NCBI GenBank assembly: GCA_035502855.1
Contig: DATJTX010000018.1
Location: forward strand, 124,001 to 188,000
Length of the DNA stretch: 64,000 nucleotides
Direction of reading: 5' to 3'
From: Candidatus Baltobacteraceae bacterium
GTDB lineage: Bacteria; Vulcanimicrobiota; Vulcanimicrobiia; Vulcanimicrobiales; Vulcanimicrobiaceae
Below, piece by piece: positions 18,401 to 27,110 of this stretch. How positions within the stretch are numbered: the stretch's first letter is position 1; each line of letters opens with the position of its first letter. The notes below the pieces were generated by a model. That model did not search any database. It was not told the DNA's origin and worked only from the letters and a program-made list of their open reading frames with translations. The translations under genes were made by a program, and so were the position numbers.

Positions 18401-18919
18401 TTCGACACCTATTGCCAACTGCTCGCCGAAGCGATCGCAGAGCGGCGCGGCATGTCTCCTTCGCTCGACGACCGTCGCGAGGCGGTGATCGACGTCAAAG
18501 TCAGCGCGTTCATTCCGGACGATTACATTCCGCAAGTCTCGCAAAAGATCGCGGTTTATCAGCAGCTTGCCAAAGCCCGCTCGCAGGCCGAAGTCGAAGA
18601 GATCGCGGCGGGCGTGCGCGACCGGTTCGGCGTTTTTCCGTTGCCGCTCGAGCGCCTGGTCGAATTGACCAAGCTGCGCGCGGTTGCGCTGCAAAAACAC
18701 GTAACACGCGTCGTGATCGACGAATCACGCCTCACCCTCGGCGTCGGTACCGGCTTTGAACTCGACCCTGCGACGATTCCGAAATTGCAATCGTTGACCA
18801 AGAATAGATTTCGTTTCGGCGAAGGCAAGATCGTGGTGGATTTGCCCACGGCGCCACCCGGTCAGACCGCCGAGGCGATCTGGATGCCCCTGCTGCGAAA
18901 GTTGCTCGAAGCGTTCTGA
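15425..18919 (+). CDS. mfd: Transcription-repair coupling factor Mfd
   Basis: Releases RNA polymerase stalled at DNA damage and recruits UvrA. At 1164 residues it is full length. In order: N-terminal UvrB-like domains (1-330; YAVRGGIIDLFSASE), an RNA polymerase-interacting domain starting MRVGDYVVHAVHGIGQY (about 498-514), the helicase with Walker A GDVGYGKTEVAMR and Walker B DEEQRFGV, motif VI QLRGRVGRSNHQAYCYLLY, and the C-terminal TRCF domain. GTG 15425 is eight bases after the membrane protein's stop, with no strong ribosome site. No frameshift or missing motif was seen. Confidence 0.97.
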   Translation: MIAQTPKVHASNDALLNVLAASSRALAPVIDALRTGAGVYACHETVAAARPALLAALYRALERPMLVIVPTPDVAERAFADLLYYLNEEEPDEVALLRSRDEALGAIESPSERSARMTLLADLANGERRIVLAPVAALRQYLMPRELFERLQLELRVGDEPGWEALQARLFALGYARADVVSAVGEYAVRGGIIDLFSASEDAPVRIEFFGDTIESIRPFDLASQRSEGERSRAVVVPWSEIPRDPVYRARILERFDGPPSVRASLAAYVESGGDLPASWLPLAHDEPATLLDYLRRDAIVVLDEPSMLATIERGLEEERSREQSVLLAGVESGEFSVSESEVDDALLAEVAAPHPRLESLAKDVRTHPVLILPGAIERSDGLDWVPRAGASFVIDCRPVEHFNRQIELFSKSVREWVAAGESLHIVSSAVSRTADLLRAAGITDARVTVDHGSIEAGFALPDLRLRVLGDREIFGAPPKRVKLRAVKEGVPVTLADMRVGDYVVHAVHGIGQYLGLRTETILGATQDYLDLAYAGSDRMLVPVTQMHHVTKYSATEGQSPRLSKMGGADWARAKSRVSESLAKIADGLVALYAERELSRGYAFGADTPWQGEMEEAFPYDPTPDQRKAIEAVKSDMERAQPMDRLVCGDVGYGKTEVAMRAAFKAVAEGKQVAVLVPTTLLADQHYRNFGARFAGFPMRIEELSRFKSKAQARAILADLAQGKVDVIIGTHRLLQKDVAFADLGLIVIDEEQRFGVMHKERLKEYKTSVDVLTLSATPIPRTLHMSLMGVRDLSLIQTAPKNRMSVKTMVVPTSDAIVQRAITAELDRGGQVYYLHNRVESIYAVRNALQTLVPRARIAIGHGQMGESELEPVMQAFIDGEVDVLVATTIIENGIDIPNVNTMVVSDADKFGLAQLYQLRGRVGRSNHQAYCYLLYQGHKALTEEAKARLEAIREFTHLGSGLQIAMRDLEIRGAGNLLGSAQSGFIGSVGFDTYCQLLAEAIAERRGMSPSLDDRREAVIDVKVSAFIPDDYIPQVSQKIAVYQQLAKARSQAEVEEIAAGVRDRFGVFPLPLERLVELTKLRAVALQKHVTRVVIDESRLTLGVGTGFELDPATIPKLQSLTKNRFRFGEGKIVVDLPTAPPGQTAEAIWMPLLRKLLEAF

Positions 18920-18933
18920 GAAGTACTCGTCAG

Positions 18934-20727
18934 TTGGTGCCGCTGCTCGCGGTGCTGCTCGCCGTCGTCATCATCGTCGTGCTCGCCGTAGGCACGATCC
19001 TCTCGGATCATGCCACCGACCTAGCGGTGGCGCGGTACGAGGCGCTGCACAAAGCCGATACCGCCAACCTGCGCGTGCTGCAAGAACAGATCGACGAGGA
19101 GACGGGTATCCGCGGCTACGCGTCCAGCGGCGATCGGGTTCTGCTCGCTCCCTATACGGCCGCCCATGCGGAGCTCGCCGGCGACTTCGCGCAGCTGCGC
19201 GAGGCCCTGATTCAAGCCGGCATGAGCTCGCTGCTCCCCCGTGTCGACGAAATGGCCTCGCTGAACCGAATCTGGGAAGCGAACGTCGCGGCGCCGACCC
19301 TGCGGTCATCCGACGTGCGCGCCACGGCTCAGTTCCAAATCGGCAGCAAGACGATCCTCGATCGCTTTCGCGTCGTGGACGGGGGCATGCAGCAAGCGCT
19401 GCTGGCGCAACTGCGCAGCGTGTTCCGCATGCTCACGGCGCGGATTCGCACGACGATCGTAACCTCGGCGTGGCTGATCGCACTGGCGTCCGTGATCGTT
19501 GCCGTCGTCGCCGTGATCGGGAGCCGGACACGCGTCCGCCTCGAGAAAGAAATTCGCCATAAGGAGGTGCTTGAAAGCGTCGCCGCGCAGCTGCGCACGC
19601 TGATCGAAGCCATTCCGGAAATCGTGTGGTTCGGAGACGAACCGGGAAGAGCAGCGTATTTCAATCAGCGCTGGTACGATTACACCGGACAGGACGAAGC
19701 TACCGCACTGAACGACGGATGGCTCGTCGCGCTCCACCCCGAGGACGCCGTCAAAGCCTTCGCGCTTTGGAAGGAAAGCGTGCGCACCGGTAAGCCCTAC
19801 GAGATCGAGTATCGTTTGCGCGGCGCCGACGGAGAGTATCATTGGTTCTCCGGGCGCGCTCTCGCCGAACGCGACGCGGAAGGAGAGATCGTGCGCTGGC
19901 TCGGCACGTGCACCGACGTCGATGCCACCCATCAGCACCTCGAAGCTTTGCAACGCGTCGCCGACGCCTTTGCTCAAGCGCAATTGCCGCAATCGCTCCC
20001 GTCGAACACGCTGGTACATTTCGACGCAACGTACGTCCCGGCCGAAGATCTGGCCCAGGTCGGCGGCGACTGGTACGACGTCTTCTCACTCGATGCCGAT
20101 CGCTTCTTTTTCTCGCTCGGCGACGTGACCGGCCACGGACTCCAAGCCGCGCTCACGATGAGCCGCGTGCGTCAAGCGTTCGTTGCCTTCGCTTCGGTCG
20201 CAAACGAGCCGGCCGCCATTCTCGAGCGCGCCAATCGCGTCTTGCGAATGCACGACGAGGGCATGGTGACCGCGCTCTGCGGCGTGTTCAACGCGCGCAC
20301 CGGAGACCTCACCTACGCGTCAGCGGGCCATCCGCCGGCGATCCTGCTCGGCGCGAACGGTTCGCTGCGCGAGGTCACGAGCAGCGCTCCGCCGCTCGGC
20401 GTTTTAGACGGCATCGAGGTCGAGCAGGTGCATGAGCACCTCGGCGTCGGCGACCGCTTGATCTGCTATACGGACGGGATCGTCGAGAACGAACACGATT
20501 ACGTCCGCGGCGAGATGCGCTTGCGGACCGTGCTCGGCCAGCTCACGCCTTTTGAGTTCGCCCGTCCCGCGCGGTCGATCCGGGAGCGGATCCTGGGCGG
20601 CCGGCGCGGCCGCGACGACGTGGCTCTCCTCGTCCTGAGCCGCCCCCGGCAAGGGGTCGGCTCGGCGCCGAACGAACCCCCAGGGCCGGCGGCGGAGTCC
20701 AAACGGCTCCGCTTTACTACGCACTGA
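18934..20727 (+). CDS. Membrane PP2C/SpoIIE-type phosphatase with CHASE3-like and PAS domains
   Basis: A 597-residue signalling protein. An N-terminal helix (1-25), an extracellular four-helix segment resembling CHASE3 (EQIDEETGIRGYASSGDRV, about residues 50-70) and a second helix (about 170-190) precede a PAS domain (about 215-335; RWYDYTGQDEATAL, WLGTCTDVDATHQH). The C-terminal SpoIIE/RsbU phosphatase domain has metal-binding aspartates in GGDWYDVF, GDVTGHGLQAAL, CYTDGIVE and GRDDVALLVL. Such proteins dephosphorylate anti-anti-sigma factors in partner-switching; a possible partner kinase (RsbW-like) lies at 60.9 kb, but no STAS-domain protein was found in the window. TTG 18934 starts 14 bp after mfd. 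Confidence 0.88.
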   Translation: MVPLLAVLLAVVIIVVLAVGTILSDHATDLAVARYEALHKADTANLRVLQEQIDEETGIRGYASSGDRVLLAPYTAAHAELAGDFAQLREALIQAGMSSLLPRVDEMASLNRIWEANVAAPTLRSSDVRATAQFQIGSKTILDRFRVVDGGMQQALLAQLRSVFRMLTARIRTTIVTSAWLIALASVIVAVVAVIGSRTRVRLEKEIRHKEVLESVAAQLRTLIEAIPEIVWFGDEPGRAAYFNQRWYDYTGQDEATALNDGWLVALHPEDAVKAFALWKESVRTGKPYEIEYRLRGADGEYHWFSGRALAERDAEGEIVRWLGTCTDVDATHQHLEALQRVADAFAQAQLPQSLPSNTLVHFDATYVPAEDLAQVGGDWYDVFSLDADRFFFSLGDVTGHGLQAALTMSRVRQAFVAFASVANEPAAILERANRVLRMHDEGMVTALCGVFNARTGDLTYASAGHPPAILLGANGSLREVTSSAPPLGVLDGIEVEQVHEHLGVGDRLICYTDGIVENEHDYVRGEMRLRTVLGQLTPFEFARPARSIRERILGGRRGRDDVALLVLSRPRQGVGSAPNEPPGPAAESKRLRFTTH

Positions 20728-20750
20728 TTTCATCTGAATCTGGAGTGACC

Positions 20751-21698
20751 ATGTCGAAACTCGACCGCGTCGTCGCGGGTCTGGCCGCAATGCTCTTGGC
20801 CGCGTCTTTGAGCGCCTGCGCGGGCGGCGGCGCAATCGCAACCGTGAACGGGCAGCAGATCAGCAAGGCGGACTTCGACGCCAAACTCGAGGCAAGCCCG
20901 GTCGCGGCGTCGACGCTCCAGCAGATGGTGCGCGAGATTCTGTTGCGACAGTACGCGCAGAAGAACAACATCAACGTCACCGACGCGGAAATCACGCAGC
21001 GCGAAGATCAACTCAAAACCAACTTTCCTCCGGGACAGTGGGACGAGATGCTCAAGTCGCGCGGCTTGACGGAAGACGACGTGCACAAGATCCTGACCGA
21101 TCAAATCATCATCGATCAGGCCGTCGGCAAGAACGTGAACGTTTCGAATGCGGCGATAGAGGCCTATTTCAAGAAGAATCACGCCGCCTTCGACGTCCCG
21201 GCCGAAGTCGACGCGCGTCACATCCTCGTTGCCGATCTCACGACCGCAAATAAGGTCGAAGCCGATCTGAAGAAAGGCGCAAACTTCGCAACCGAGGCGG
21301 AGAAGTATTCGATCGATCCCGGAAGCCGGGACAAGGGCGGAGAACTAGGCATGTTCCGCCGCGGACAGATGACGCCGGCGTTCGACAAAGCCGCGTTCTC
21401 GCTCCCCGTCGGTCAAATCAGCACGCCGGTGAAATCACCGTTCGGCTACCATATCATCCAGGTCGAGAAGCGTATCCCGGGCCAGGTCGCGACGCTCGCG
21501 AACACGCGCGGTAAGATTGCCGACATGCTGCGCGAGCAGCAGGAAGCGCCGCTGATTCAGCCGTTCCTGATGGACTTGCAGAACAAGGCCCAGATCACGG
21601 TGAGCGATCCGCGCTTTGCCGCGGCGTTCCCGACGCCCGAACCGACCCCGCCCGCGCAGGCGCCGGTCGCCACGCCTGCTGCCTCGTCGTCACCGTAA
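20751..21698 (+). CDS. PpiC-type peptidyl-prolyl isomerase lipoprotein (PrsA/SurA-like)
   Basis: Exported folding factor. ATG 20751, preceded by GGAG at 20742-20745, gives 315 residues. The signal peptide ends in a lipobox LSAC, predicting a lipid anchor. A SurA_N-like helical domain (about 30-140; NGQQISKADFDAKLEA) precedes a rotamase domain (about 145-245) with VDARHILVAD, DPGSRDKGGELGMFRRGQMT and FGYHIIQVEKR. The last 40 residues are Pro/Ala-rich. In Gram-positives PrsA folds secreted proteins; in a diderm it could serve barrel proteins such as those at 8.6 and 31-36 kb. A strong terminator follows. Confidence 0.9.
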   Translation: MSKLDRVVAGLAAMLLAASLSACAGGGAIATVNGQQISKADFDAKLEASPVAASTLQQMVREILLRQYAQKNNINVTDAEITQREDQLKTNFPPGQWDEMLKSRGLTEDDVHKILTDQIIIDQAVGKNVNVSNAAIEAYFKKNHAAFDVPAEVDARHILVADLTTANKVEADLKKGANFATEAEKYSIDPGSRDKGGELGMFRRGQMTPAFDKAAFSLPVGQISTPVKSPFGYHIIQVEKRIPGQVATLANTRGKIADMLREQQEAPLIQPFLMDLQNKAQITVSDPRFAAAFPTPEPTPPAQAPVATPAASSSP

Positions 21699-21706
21699 GC
21701 CGCAAG

Positions 21707-21735
21707 AAGGGCCCCGAACGGGGCCCTTCGCTTTT
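21707..21735 (+). terminator. Intrinsic terminator after the PpiC-type lipoprotein gene
   Basis: A perfect 9-bp stem (AAGGGCCCC / GGGGCCCTT) with a GAAC loop is followed a few bases later by TTTTT. It begins 8 bp after the stop codon, separating this gene from mazG. Confidence 0.85.
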
Positions 21736-21755
21736 TCGCGAACTGCACGCTCCAC

Positions 21756-22949
21756 ATGCTGGTTCGCATCGTGGGCCTAGGCCCCGGAGATCCCGGATAC
21801 CTGACGGTCGGAAGCCTGGACGCGTTGCGCGCGTGCGCGCGCGCCGCCGCGCTGCCGGCGCCGCCTGACCTGGTGCGCGCGCTCGATGCCCACGGCGTCG
21901 CGATCGACCGCTCGCTGATCCACGATCCGGGCGCGCTCGCGTACGGCAGCCCCGAGGCGATCGCACGTTTTCTGGAAGCCCTGGACGGACTCGCGATCGC
22001 GACGTTCGGGCTCGGGGTTCTCGGCAACCCGCTCTCCGACTTTCCGGGTCTCCCGCCGCTTCTACGCGCGCTCGAGGGCCAAGGACATGCGACCCACATC
22101 ACGCCCGGAATGCCGCACGAAACGCTTTCGGCCGCGATCGCGATGCCGCTCGTGCCGCTCCCACCGCAATCGCAGCACTACACCTGGGACGGTCTGATCG
22201 AGATCATGGCGCGGCTGCGCGACGGCTGCCCGTGGGATCGCGAACAAACGCACCGCACGCTCGTGCCGTATCTGATCGAGGAGACGTACGAAGTCGTGGA
22301 GGCGATCGAAGGCGAGGATTCCGCATCGCTCTGCGAAGAGCTGGGCGATCTCTTGCTGCAGATCGTCTTCCATTCGCAGCTCGGCGCGGAAACCGGAAAA
22401 TTCACCGTCGCCGACGTGGTTGACGCGCTCTCGAACAAGATGGTTCGGCGTCATCCCCACGTCTTCGGCGATGCGGTGATCGAAGACGTCGATTCGCAGT
22501 GGCGCAGTTGGGAGAAGCTCAAGGCGCAAGAGGCCACCGGACAAAAACGCAAGAGCCGGCTGGAAGGCATTCCCAAAGCGCTCGGCGCGCTGCAACGTGG
22601 TCAGCGGATGCAAGAGAAGGCTTCGCGCGTCGGGTTCGACTGGCCAAACGTCGGCGGCGTGCTCGACAAGCTGCACGAGGAGTTGAGCGAACTCGCGCAA
22701 GCACGACGCTTGGCCCAAGACGATCCGCACGTCCGCGAGGAGCTGGGCGACGTGCTCTTCACGGTTGTGAATCTGGCACGCTCGCTCGGCATCGACGCCG
22801 AAGCCGCGATGCGCGAAGCCAACGAGAAGTTCTATCGGCGCTTCACCTTCATGGAAGAACGCGCCGCCGCGAACGGCAAGACGCTCTCCGATCTCTCGCT
22901 CGACGAACTCGAGGAATTGTGGCAACTGGCGAAGACGCAAGCAGCGTAA
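21756..22949 (+). CDS. mazG: MazG NTP pyrophosphohydrolase with shortened tetrapyrrole-methylase N-domain
   Basis: The C-terminal 260 residues are a complete MazG with two motifs: [14 protein letters not shown] + [13 protein letters not shown] and [11 protein letters not shown] + [15 protein letters not shown]; it hydrolyses (d)NTPs to monophosphates. The N-terminus begins [19 protein letters not shown], the nucleotide-binding loop of tetrapyrrole (corrin/porphyrin) methylases, as in B. subtilis YabN. But this domain is only about 135 residues instead of about 220: after [13 protein letters not shown] it goes straight into MazG. The methylase half is therefore probably inactive. ATG 21756 starts after a strong terminator. 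The 3' end overlaps the next gene by 31 bp. The other YabN-context gene here is the S4-domain gene at 24.9 kb. Confidence 0.92.
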   Translation: MLVRIVGLGPGDPGYLTVGSLDALRACARAAALPAPPDLVRALDAHGVAIDRSLIHDPGALAYGSPEAIARFLEALDGLAIATFGLGVLGNPLSDFPGLPPLLRALEGQGHATHITPGMPHETLSAAIAMPLVPLPPQSQHYTWDGLIEIMARLRDGCPWDREQTHRTLVPYLIEETYEVVEAIEGEDSASLCEELGDLLLQIVFHSQLGAETGKFTVADVVDALSNKMVRRHPHVFGDAVIEDVDSQWRSWEKLKAQEATGQKRKSRLEGIPKALGALQRGQRMQEKASRVGFDWPNVGGVLDKLHEELSELAQARRLAQDDPHVREELGDVLFTVVNLARSLGIDAEAAMREANEKFYRRFTFMEERAAANGKTLSDLSLDELEELWQLAKTQAA

Positions 22950-23326
22950 CCGCGCTCATCCGGGTCCGGATGAGCGCGCACGACGCGCACTACGGCGGCA
23001 ATCTGGTCGACGGCGCGCGCATGTTGGGCCTCTTCGGCGACGTCGCGACCGAGCTGTTGATCCGCTTGGACGGCGACGAGGGGCTCTTCGTCGCCTACGA
23101 TCGCGTCGAGTTTCTCGCGCCGGTCTATGCGGGCGACTACATCGAGGCGCGCGGCCGCATCACCCGCGTCGGCACGACCTCGCGCGCGATGGAGTTCGAG
23201 GCGCGCAAGGTGATCGCGGTGCGCGCCGACGCCGGCGACAGCGCCGCGGATTTTTTGGACGAACCGGCCGTCGTCTGCCGCGCGAGCGGCACCTGCGTCA
23301 CGCCGAAAGCGAAGAAACGCAAATAA
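22919..23326 (+). CDS. Hot-dog enzyme resembling 3-aminobutyryl-CoA ammonia-lyase (Kal)
   Basis: A 135-residue hot-dog fold protein. The blocks [40 protein letters not shown] and [10 protein letters not shown], and [12 protein letters not shown] match the small lyase that removes ammonia from L-3-aminobutyryl-CoA in lysine fermentation, as far as I recall that family. I chose GTG 22919, inside the end of mazG, because a GAGGAA site precedes it and it keeps the conserved start [20 protein letters not shown] 22970 would cut into this block. No other lysine-fermentation gene is near, so a general acyl-CoA role is possible. The C-terminus is Lys-rich. Confidence 0.72.
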   Translation: MATGEDASSVTALIRVRMSAHDAHYGGNLVDGARMLGLFGDVATELLIRLDGDEGLFVAYDRVEFLAPVYAGDYIEARGRITRVGTTSRAMEFEARKVIAVRADAGDSAADFLDEPAVVCRASGTCVTPKAKKRK

Positions 23327-23379
23327 GGGAACCGCCCACCGCTCGCCTTCGGCTCGCACCTGCGGGTGACGGAACAACG

Positions 23380-23424
23380 GTCATCCTGAGGTGCACGAGC
23401 GCGCAGCGCGAGTGCCTCGAAGGG
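23380..23424. repeat. Dispersed palindromic element, copy A
   Basis: GTCATCCTGAGGTGC at the left end and GCCTCGAAGG at the right end form imperfect inverted arms around a GC-rich centre (ACGAGCGCGCAGCGCGAGT). The same two arms, in opposite orientation, occur inside ileS at 55525-55564. It lies in the 134-bp gap between convergent genes, downstream of the hot-dog gene. Confidence 0.7.
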
Positions 23425-23460
23425 CGCGGGAGCGGTTTTGCGAGCAATGGCGTGATGGGT

Positions 23461-24852
23461 CTACACGAGCCGTTCGTGCGTTTTCTTCTTCCAGAAGAAT
23501 TCGTAGTACGTGAATTGGGCGCAGAGCATGAAGCAGTAGTAGGCGGGATAACCGACCCACACGCCCGGCAACCCGAAATGCTTCATGCAGAAGTACGCGA
23601 CCGGGACTTCGAGCAGCCAGATCCCGATCAGCCCGTTGATCGTCGGCACGAGCACGGTGCCGCTGCTGCGCATCACGCCGCTGATAACCGCGCTGTTGCC
23701 GAAAACGAGGTACGACCAGAGCGTGATCATCAGCAGCTCGTGGGCGATCCGTACCGTAGGCGCGTCGGTGATGAACAACTGGAGCAGCTGCGTCGCGAGC
23801 AAATAGCAGAGCGTGACCAAGATGCCGCCGACCAGGTAGTTCAACGCTACCGCCGAGCGAATCACGCTGCCGAGCTTGTCCTCGCGGCGAGCGCCGATGC
23901 ACTGCGCACCGAAGATCGAGGCCGCGATGCCGATCGAGATCGCCGGGAACTGCACGTAGTTCACGATCTGGTTGACCGCTCCATACGCGGCGGTGGCGCG
24001 CGGGCCGTAGTGGTTGACGAAGCTGATGATCGCAATCTCCGCGAGCGAAACCATGATGACCTGAATGCCGGTCGCGACGCCGATCCGGATCACGTTCCAC
24101 AAGATCATCAGATTGGGGACCATGTCTTGCGCCATCTCGAGGTCGAACGCCAGCGGGCTCTTCCGCCGCGCGAGCAAGAACAAGAGACCGATGAGTCCGA
24201 CGAGGTTGGCGATCATGGCGGAGACCGCGGCGCTGACCACGCCGAGGTGTGGAAGCCCGAACCAACCTTGGATGAACGCCGGCGTGAAGAACACCGCCAG
24301 CACCGAGCTCACGATCAAGAAGTACAGCGGCGTCTGCGAATCGCCGACGCCGCGCAAAAACGTCGTATACACGAGATAAGGAAAGATGATCGGGGCCGTG
24401 AGAAAAATGACCCGCGTGTACGCGTCGGACTGGGCTAGAATCGCCGCCGGCGTTCCGAGCGCCTGCAGCATCCACGGCGAGACCAGCGTGCCGAACACCG
24501 CGACGAATACGGCAAAGATCATCGTCGCGCCGAGCACGGTGCCGGCCACCTTCTTCACGCGGTGTTCGTCGTGTGCGCCGTGCGCCTGGCCGATCAGGAC
24601 GGTGCTGCCGCTTGCGATGCCGATCAGAAACGAAAAGAGCAGAAAGACGACGGGGAAGACGGCGGAGACGGCGGCAAGCGCATCGACACCGATCATCCGC
24701 CCCAGGAAGATCGATGCAAACGTCTGCGAAGCCGATTGCAGAATATTGCTGATCATCAACGGAATGAGGAAGACCAGCATGATCTGCCACATCGGCTTCG
24801 ACTCGTCGAAGATATTCACACCCATTCGCCGGGCCGGGCTCGCTTGCGCCAT
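23461..24852 (-). CDS. MATE-family multidrug/metabolite exporter
   Basis: A 463-residue inner-membrane antiporter with about 12 helices. It shows the paired MatE halves: IPLMISNILQSASQTFASIF and GRMIGVDALAAVSAVFPV in the first, and AVNQIVNYVQFPAISIGIAA in the second. ATG 24852 is preceded by GAGGGGAAGAG, a good ribosome site, and removes an 80-residue upstream extension that would overlap the divergent S4 gene. Substrate is unknown; it stands alone. The 90-bp gap to the divergent gene should hold promoters for both. Confidence 0.9.
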   Translation of the reverse strand: MAQASPARRMGVNIFDESKPMWQIMLVFLIPLMISNILQSASQTFASIFLGRMIGVDALAAVSAVFPVVFLLFSFLIGIASGSTVLIGQAHGAHDEHRVKKVAGTVLGATMIFAVFVAVFGTLVSPWMLQALGTPAAILAQSDAYTRVIFLTAPIIFPYLVYTTFLRGVGDSQTPLYFLIVSSVLAVFFTPAFIQGWFGLPHLGVVSAAVSAMIANLVGLIGLLFLLARRKSPLAFDLEMAQDMVPNLMILWNVIRIGVATGIQVIMVSLAEIAIISFVNHYGPRATAAYGAVNQIVNYVQFPAISIGIAASIFGAQCIGARREDKLGSVIRSAVALNYLVGGILVTLCYLLATQLLQLFITDAPTVRIAHELLMITLWSYLVFGNSAVISGVMRSSGTVLVPTINGLIGIWLLEVPVAYFCMKHFGLPGVWVGYPAYYCFMLCAQFTYYEFFWKKKTHERLV

Positions 24853-24901
24853 ACGCTCTTCCCCTCTCGGCGCGCGGCGCGCAAACTCCCGCCCGGATTG
24901 T

Positions 24902-24929
24902 TTGTTTCTTAATCCGCTCGTGCTATGCT
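24902..24929 (+). promoter_or_regulatory. Possible sigma-70 promoter for the S4 gene/whiA
   Basis: TTGTTT (24902-24907), a 16-bp spacer and TATGCT (24924-24929). If used, transcription would begin only about 7 bases before the ATG at 24943, so the message would be nearly leaderless. The match to consensus is moderate. Confidence 0.35.
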
Positions 24930-24942
24930 GAGGGATCGATCG

Positions 24943-25218
24943 ATGCGGTTGGATAAATTTATGAAGGTGGCGCGCCTCTCCAAGCGCCGCAGTGAGGCGC
25001 ACGAAGCGCTCGAGCACGGACGTATAACCAAAGATGGTCGGCCGCTCAAGCCCGCGTACGAAGTCAAACCGGGCGACGTACTCGAGATTCATTACGCGAC
25101 GCGGTACGTCACCGTGCGCGTTCGTGAAGTTCCGCTGCGGGTTACGCCGGGGGTGAAGCCGGCGCAGCTCTACGAGATCGTCGATACGCGTAAAGACGAC
25201 CCGGCCGAATGGGTGTAG
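24943..25218 (+). CDS. Small S4-domain RNA-binding protein (RqcP/Hsp15-like)
   Basis: A 91-residue S4-domain protein starting MRLDKFMKVARLSKRR, the same opening as RqcP (YabO), which with RqcH adds alanine tails on stalled ribosomes in Gram-positives; Hsp15 is the proteobacterial relative. The S4 core HEALEHGRITKDGRPLKPAY and the Lys/Arg-rich surface are intact. An earlier in-frame ATG (24925) overlaps a possible -10 element, so ATG 24943 with GAGGGATC upstream is preferred. It overlaps whiA by 10 bp. No rqcH gene is in the window. Confidence 0.82.
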   Translation: MRLDKFMKVARLSKRRSEAHEALEHGRITKDGRPLKPAYEVKPGDVLEIHYATRYVTVRVREVPLRVTPGVKPAQLYEIVDTRKDDPAEWV

Positions 25219-26063
25219 GCGCCGATAGCAAGGATGCGCTCGCGCGCGAGATGCCGCCCACAGCGCACTGCCGCGGCGCGCTCGCTACCGGACTCGCGCT
25301 ATACGGTTCAGCCGGCTCGCACACATTCGTCACCCACCGCAATTCGATCGCGCGCCTCTTCTGGTCATTGCTCGACGATCGCAAATCGCATCCGATCGAA
25401 ACGCGAGCAGCGACACGGCTCGCGCGCCTGCCGACCTTCGCGATCACGCTGCCGGCGGCGCTGCGTGAAGCGCCGCCGAAGCCCACGCTCAAGTGCGATC
25501 GCTTGATGGAGATTCGCGCCGCGTTTCTTGCGTGCGGGTCGCTCGCTGCCGGCGCGCATGGTTACCATCTCGAGTTCGTCGTCCCGAACCACGACTTGGC
25601 CGATCGCCTGGTTTGGATGCTGCGCAGCACGGGCCGCGCGCCGAAGCGCACGATGCGCAAACGGCGCGAGGTTCTCTACTACAAAGACTTCGAAGCGATC
25701 GTCGACGTGCTCACGATTATCGGCGCGTTCGGGGCCGTGCTGCACCTCGAAGACGTGCGCGCGCTGCGCGAGACCAAGAACCGCATCCACCGTCTGGTCA
25801 ACACCGAGGCCGCCAACCTCGAGCGCGCGGCAGCGGCGGCCGCCGCGCAGCGCCGCACGATCGAATACCTCGAAAGCGCCTACGGGCTCGGCGAGCTTTC
25901 GCCGCCGCTGCGCGAGATCGCGGAACTGCGCATGGCTCATCCCGATGAATCGCTGGCCGAACTCGGAGCACGCTGCAATCCCCCCATCGCCAAGCCCACG
26001 GTCTCGAGCCGCCTGAGTGCCCTCAGCCGGCTCGCCGCTCGCCTGCGCAGCGGCAGGGCCTAA
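25209..26063 (+). CDS. whiA: WhiA-like DNA-binding protein
   Basis: WhiA links cell division or developmental gene control to growth in Gram-positives and has a LAGLIDADG-homing-endonuclease-like N-domain plus a helix-turn-helix. Here (284 residues) the N-domain (1-180) retains [17 protein letters not shown] and [20 protein letters not shown], without acidic catalytic residues. The conserved hinge [20 protein letters not shown] is nearly diagnostic. The C-terminal helix-turn-helix (about 220-275) has [20 protein letters not shown] and [14 protein letters not shown]. It overlaps the S4 gene and is followed by gap. In Firmicutes whiA is usually with yvcJ/yvcK (rapZ); those are absent here. Confidence 0.9.
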   Translation: MGVGADSKDALAREMPPTAHCRGALATGLALYGSAGSHTFVTHRNSIARLFWSLLDDRKSHPIETRAATRLARLPTFAITLPAALREAPPKPTLKCDRLMEIRAAFLACGSLAAGAHGYHLEFVVPNHDLADRLVWMLRSTGRAPKRTMRKRREVLYYKDFEAIVDVLTIIGAFGAVLHLEDVRALRETKNRIHRLVNTEAANLERAAAAAAAQRRTIEYLESAYGLGELSPPLREIAELRMAHPDESLAELGARCNPPIAKPTVSSRLSALSRLAARLRSGRA

Positions 26064-26092
26064 CGAACCACGCCCGGTACTTGCTCCGGGCC

Positions 26093-27106
26093 ATGCGAAT
26101 CGGAATCAACGGCTTCGGCCGCATCGGACGGAATTTTGCCAAGGCGCTGCTCGAGCGCCATCCCGGGGTGGAGATCGTCGCCGTCAACGATCTCACCAGT
26201 GCCGCGGAGTGCGCGCATCTCTTCAAGTACGACAGCAACTACGGCACCTATGCGGGTGAGGTTTCCGCCCAGAGCGACGCCGTCGTGATCGACGGCAAGC
26301 GCATCAAGGTGCTGGCCGAACGCGATCCGGGCAAGCTTCCGTGGAAAGACCTCGGCGTCGACGTCGTGATCGAATCGACCGGTCTTTTCACCGACGCAGA
26401 GAAGGCCCGTGCGCACATCGCCGGCGGCGGCGCCAAGAAAGTCATCATCTCCGCGCCGGCCAAAGGCGAAGACGTGACGCTGGTGCTCGGCGTCAACGAG
26501 AACATGTACGATCCCGAGAAGCACAACGTGATCTCGAACGCGTCGTGTACGACGAATTGCCTTGCGACCGCGGTGAAGCCGCTGGTCGACCACCTCGGGT
26601 GGGTCAAGGGTTTCATGACCACCATTCACTCGTATACGAACGATCAGAACATCCTCGACGCGCCGCACAAGGACATTCGGCGCGCTCGCAATGCTGCGAC
26701 CAACATCATCCCAACCAGTTCGGGCGCGGCCAAGGCGCTCTATCTGACGATTCCGGAAGTCAAAGGCAGCTTCGACGGCTTCGCCTTACGCGTGCCGACG
26801 CCGACGGTTTCGATCGTCTACCTCGTCGCACAAGTCAAAAAAGCCACGACGCGCGACGAGGTCAACGCGATCATGCGCGCCGACGCCGAAGGTCCGCTCA
26901 AGAAATACGTGCAGTACACCGAGGAAGAACTCGTCTCCTACGATTTCAAACGTTCTCCGTACAGCTCGATCATCGACTCGAAGCTGACGCAAGCGATCGG
27001 CGATCTGGTGCAAATCTGCGCGTGGTACGACAACGAGTGGGGGTACTCGTGCCGTCTGGCCGATCTCACCGCGATGATCCTGGACAAATTGCCGAGCAAG
27101 GTTTAG
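26093..27106 (+). CDS. gap: Glyceraldehyde-3-phosphate dehydrogenase
   Basis: Oxidises and phosphorylates glyceraldehyde-3-phosphate with NAD(P)+. ATG 26093 gives 337 residues beginning [15 protein letters not shown] (NAD-binding loop). The nucleophile C152 is in SNASCTTNC and the catalytic histidine in [10 protein letters not shown]. The end [14 protein letters not shown] is typical of type I enzymes. First of four glycolytic genes in one direction (gap-pgk-tpiA-gpmI), with 4 to 34-bp gaps or overlaps. Possible cofactor choice: the region [13 protein letters not shown] has Asp33, which favours NAD. Confidence 0.97.
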   Translation: MRIGINGFGRIGRNFAKALLERHPGVEIVAVNDLTSAAECAHLFKYDSNYGTYAGEVSAQSDAVVIDGKRIKVLAERDPGKLPWKDLGVDVVIESTGLFTDAEKARAHIAGGGAKKVIISAPAKGEDVTLVLGVNENMYDPEKHNVISNASCTTNCLATAVKPLVDHLGWVKGFMTTIHSYTNDQNILDAPHKDIRRARNAATNIIPTSSGAAKALYLTIPEVKGSFDGFALRVPTPTVSIVYLVAQVKKATTRDEVNAIMRADAEGPLKKYVQYTEEELVSYDFKRSPYSSIIDSKLTQAIGDLVQICAWYDNEWGYSCRLADLTAMILDKLPSKV

Positions 27107-27110
27107 CTCC

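Noticed and set aside
22499-22918. Upstream open frame continuing the Kal-like gene
   Set aside because: It is out-of-frame reading of mazG, which is intact; only the part from 22919 is family sequence.
24853-25092. Longer N-terminus of the MATE exporter
   Set aside because: It would overlap the divergent S4 gene and its residues are unlike the family; ATG 24852 has a good ribosome site.
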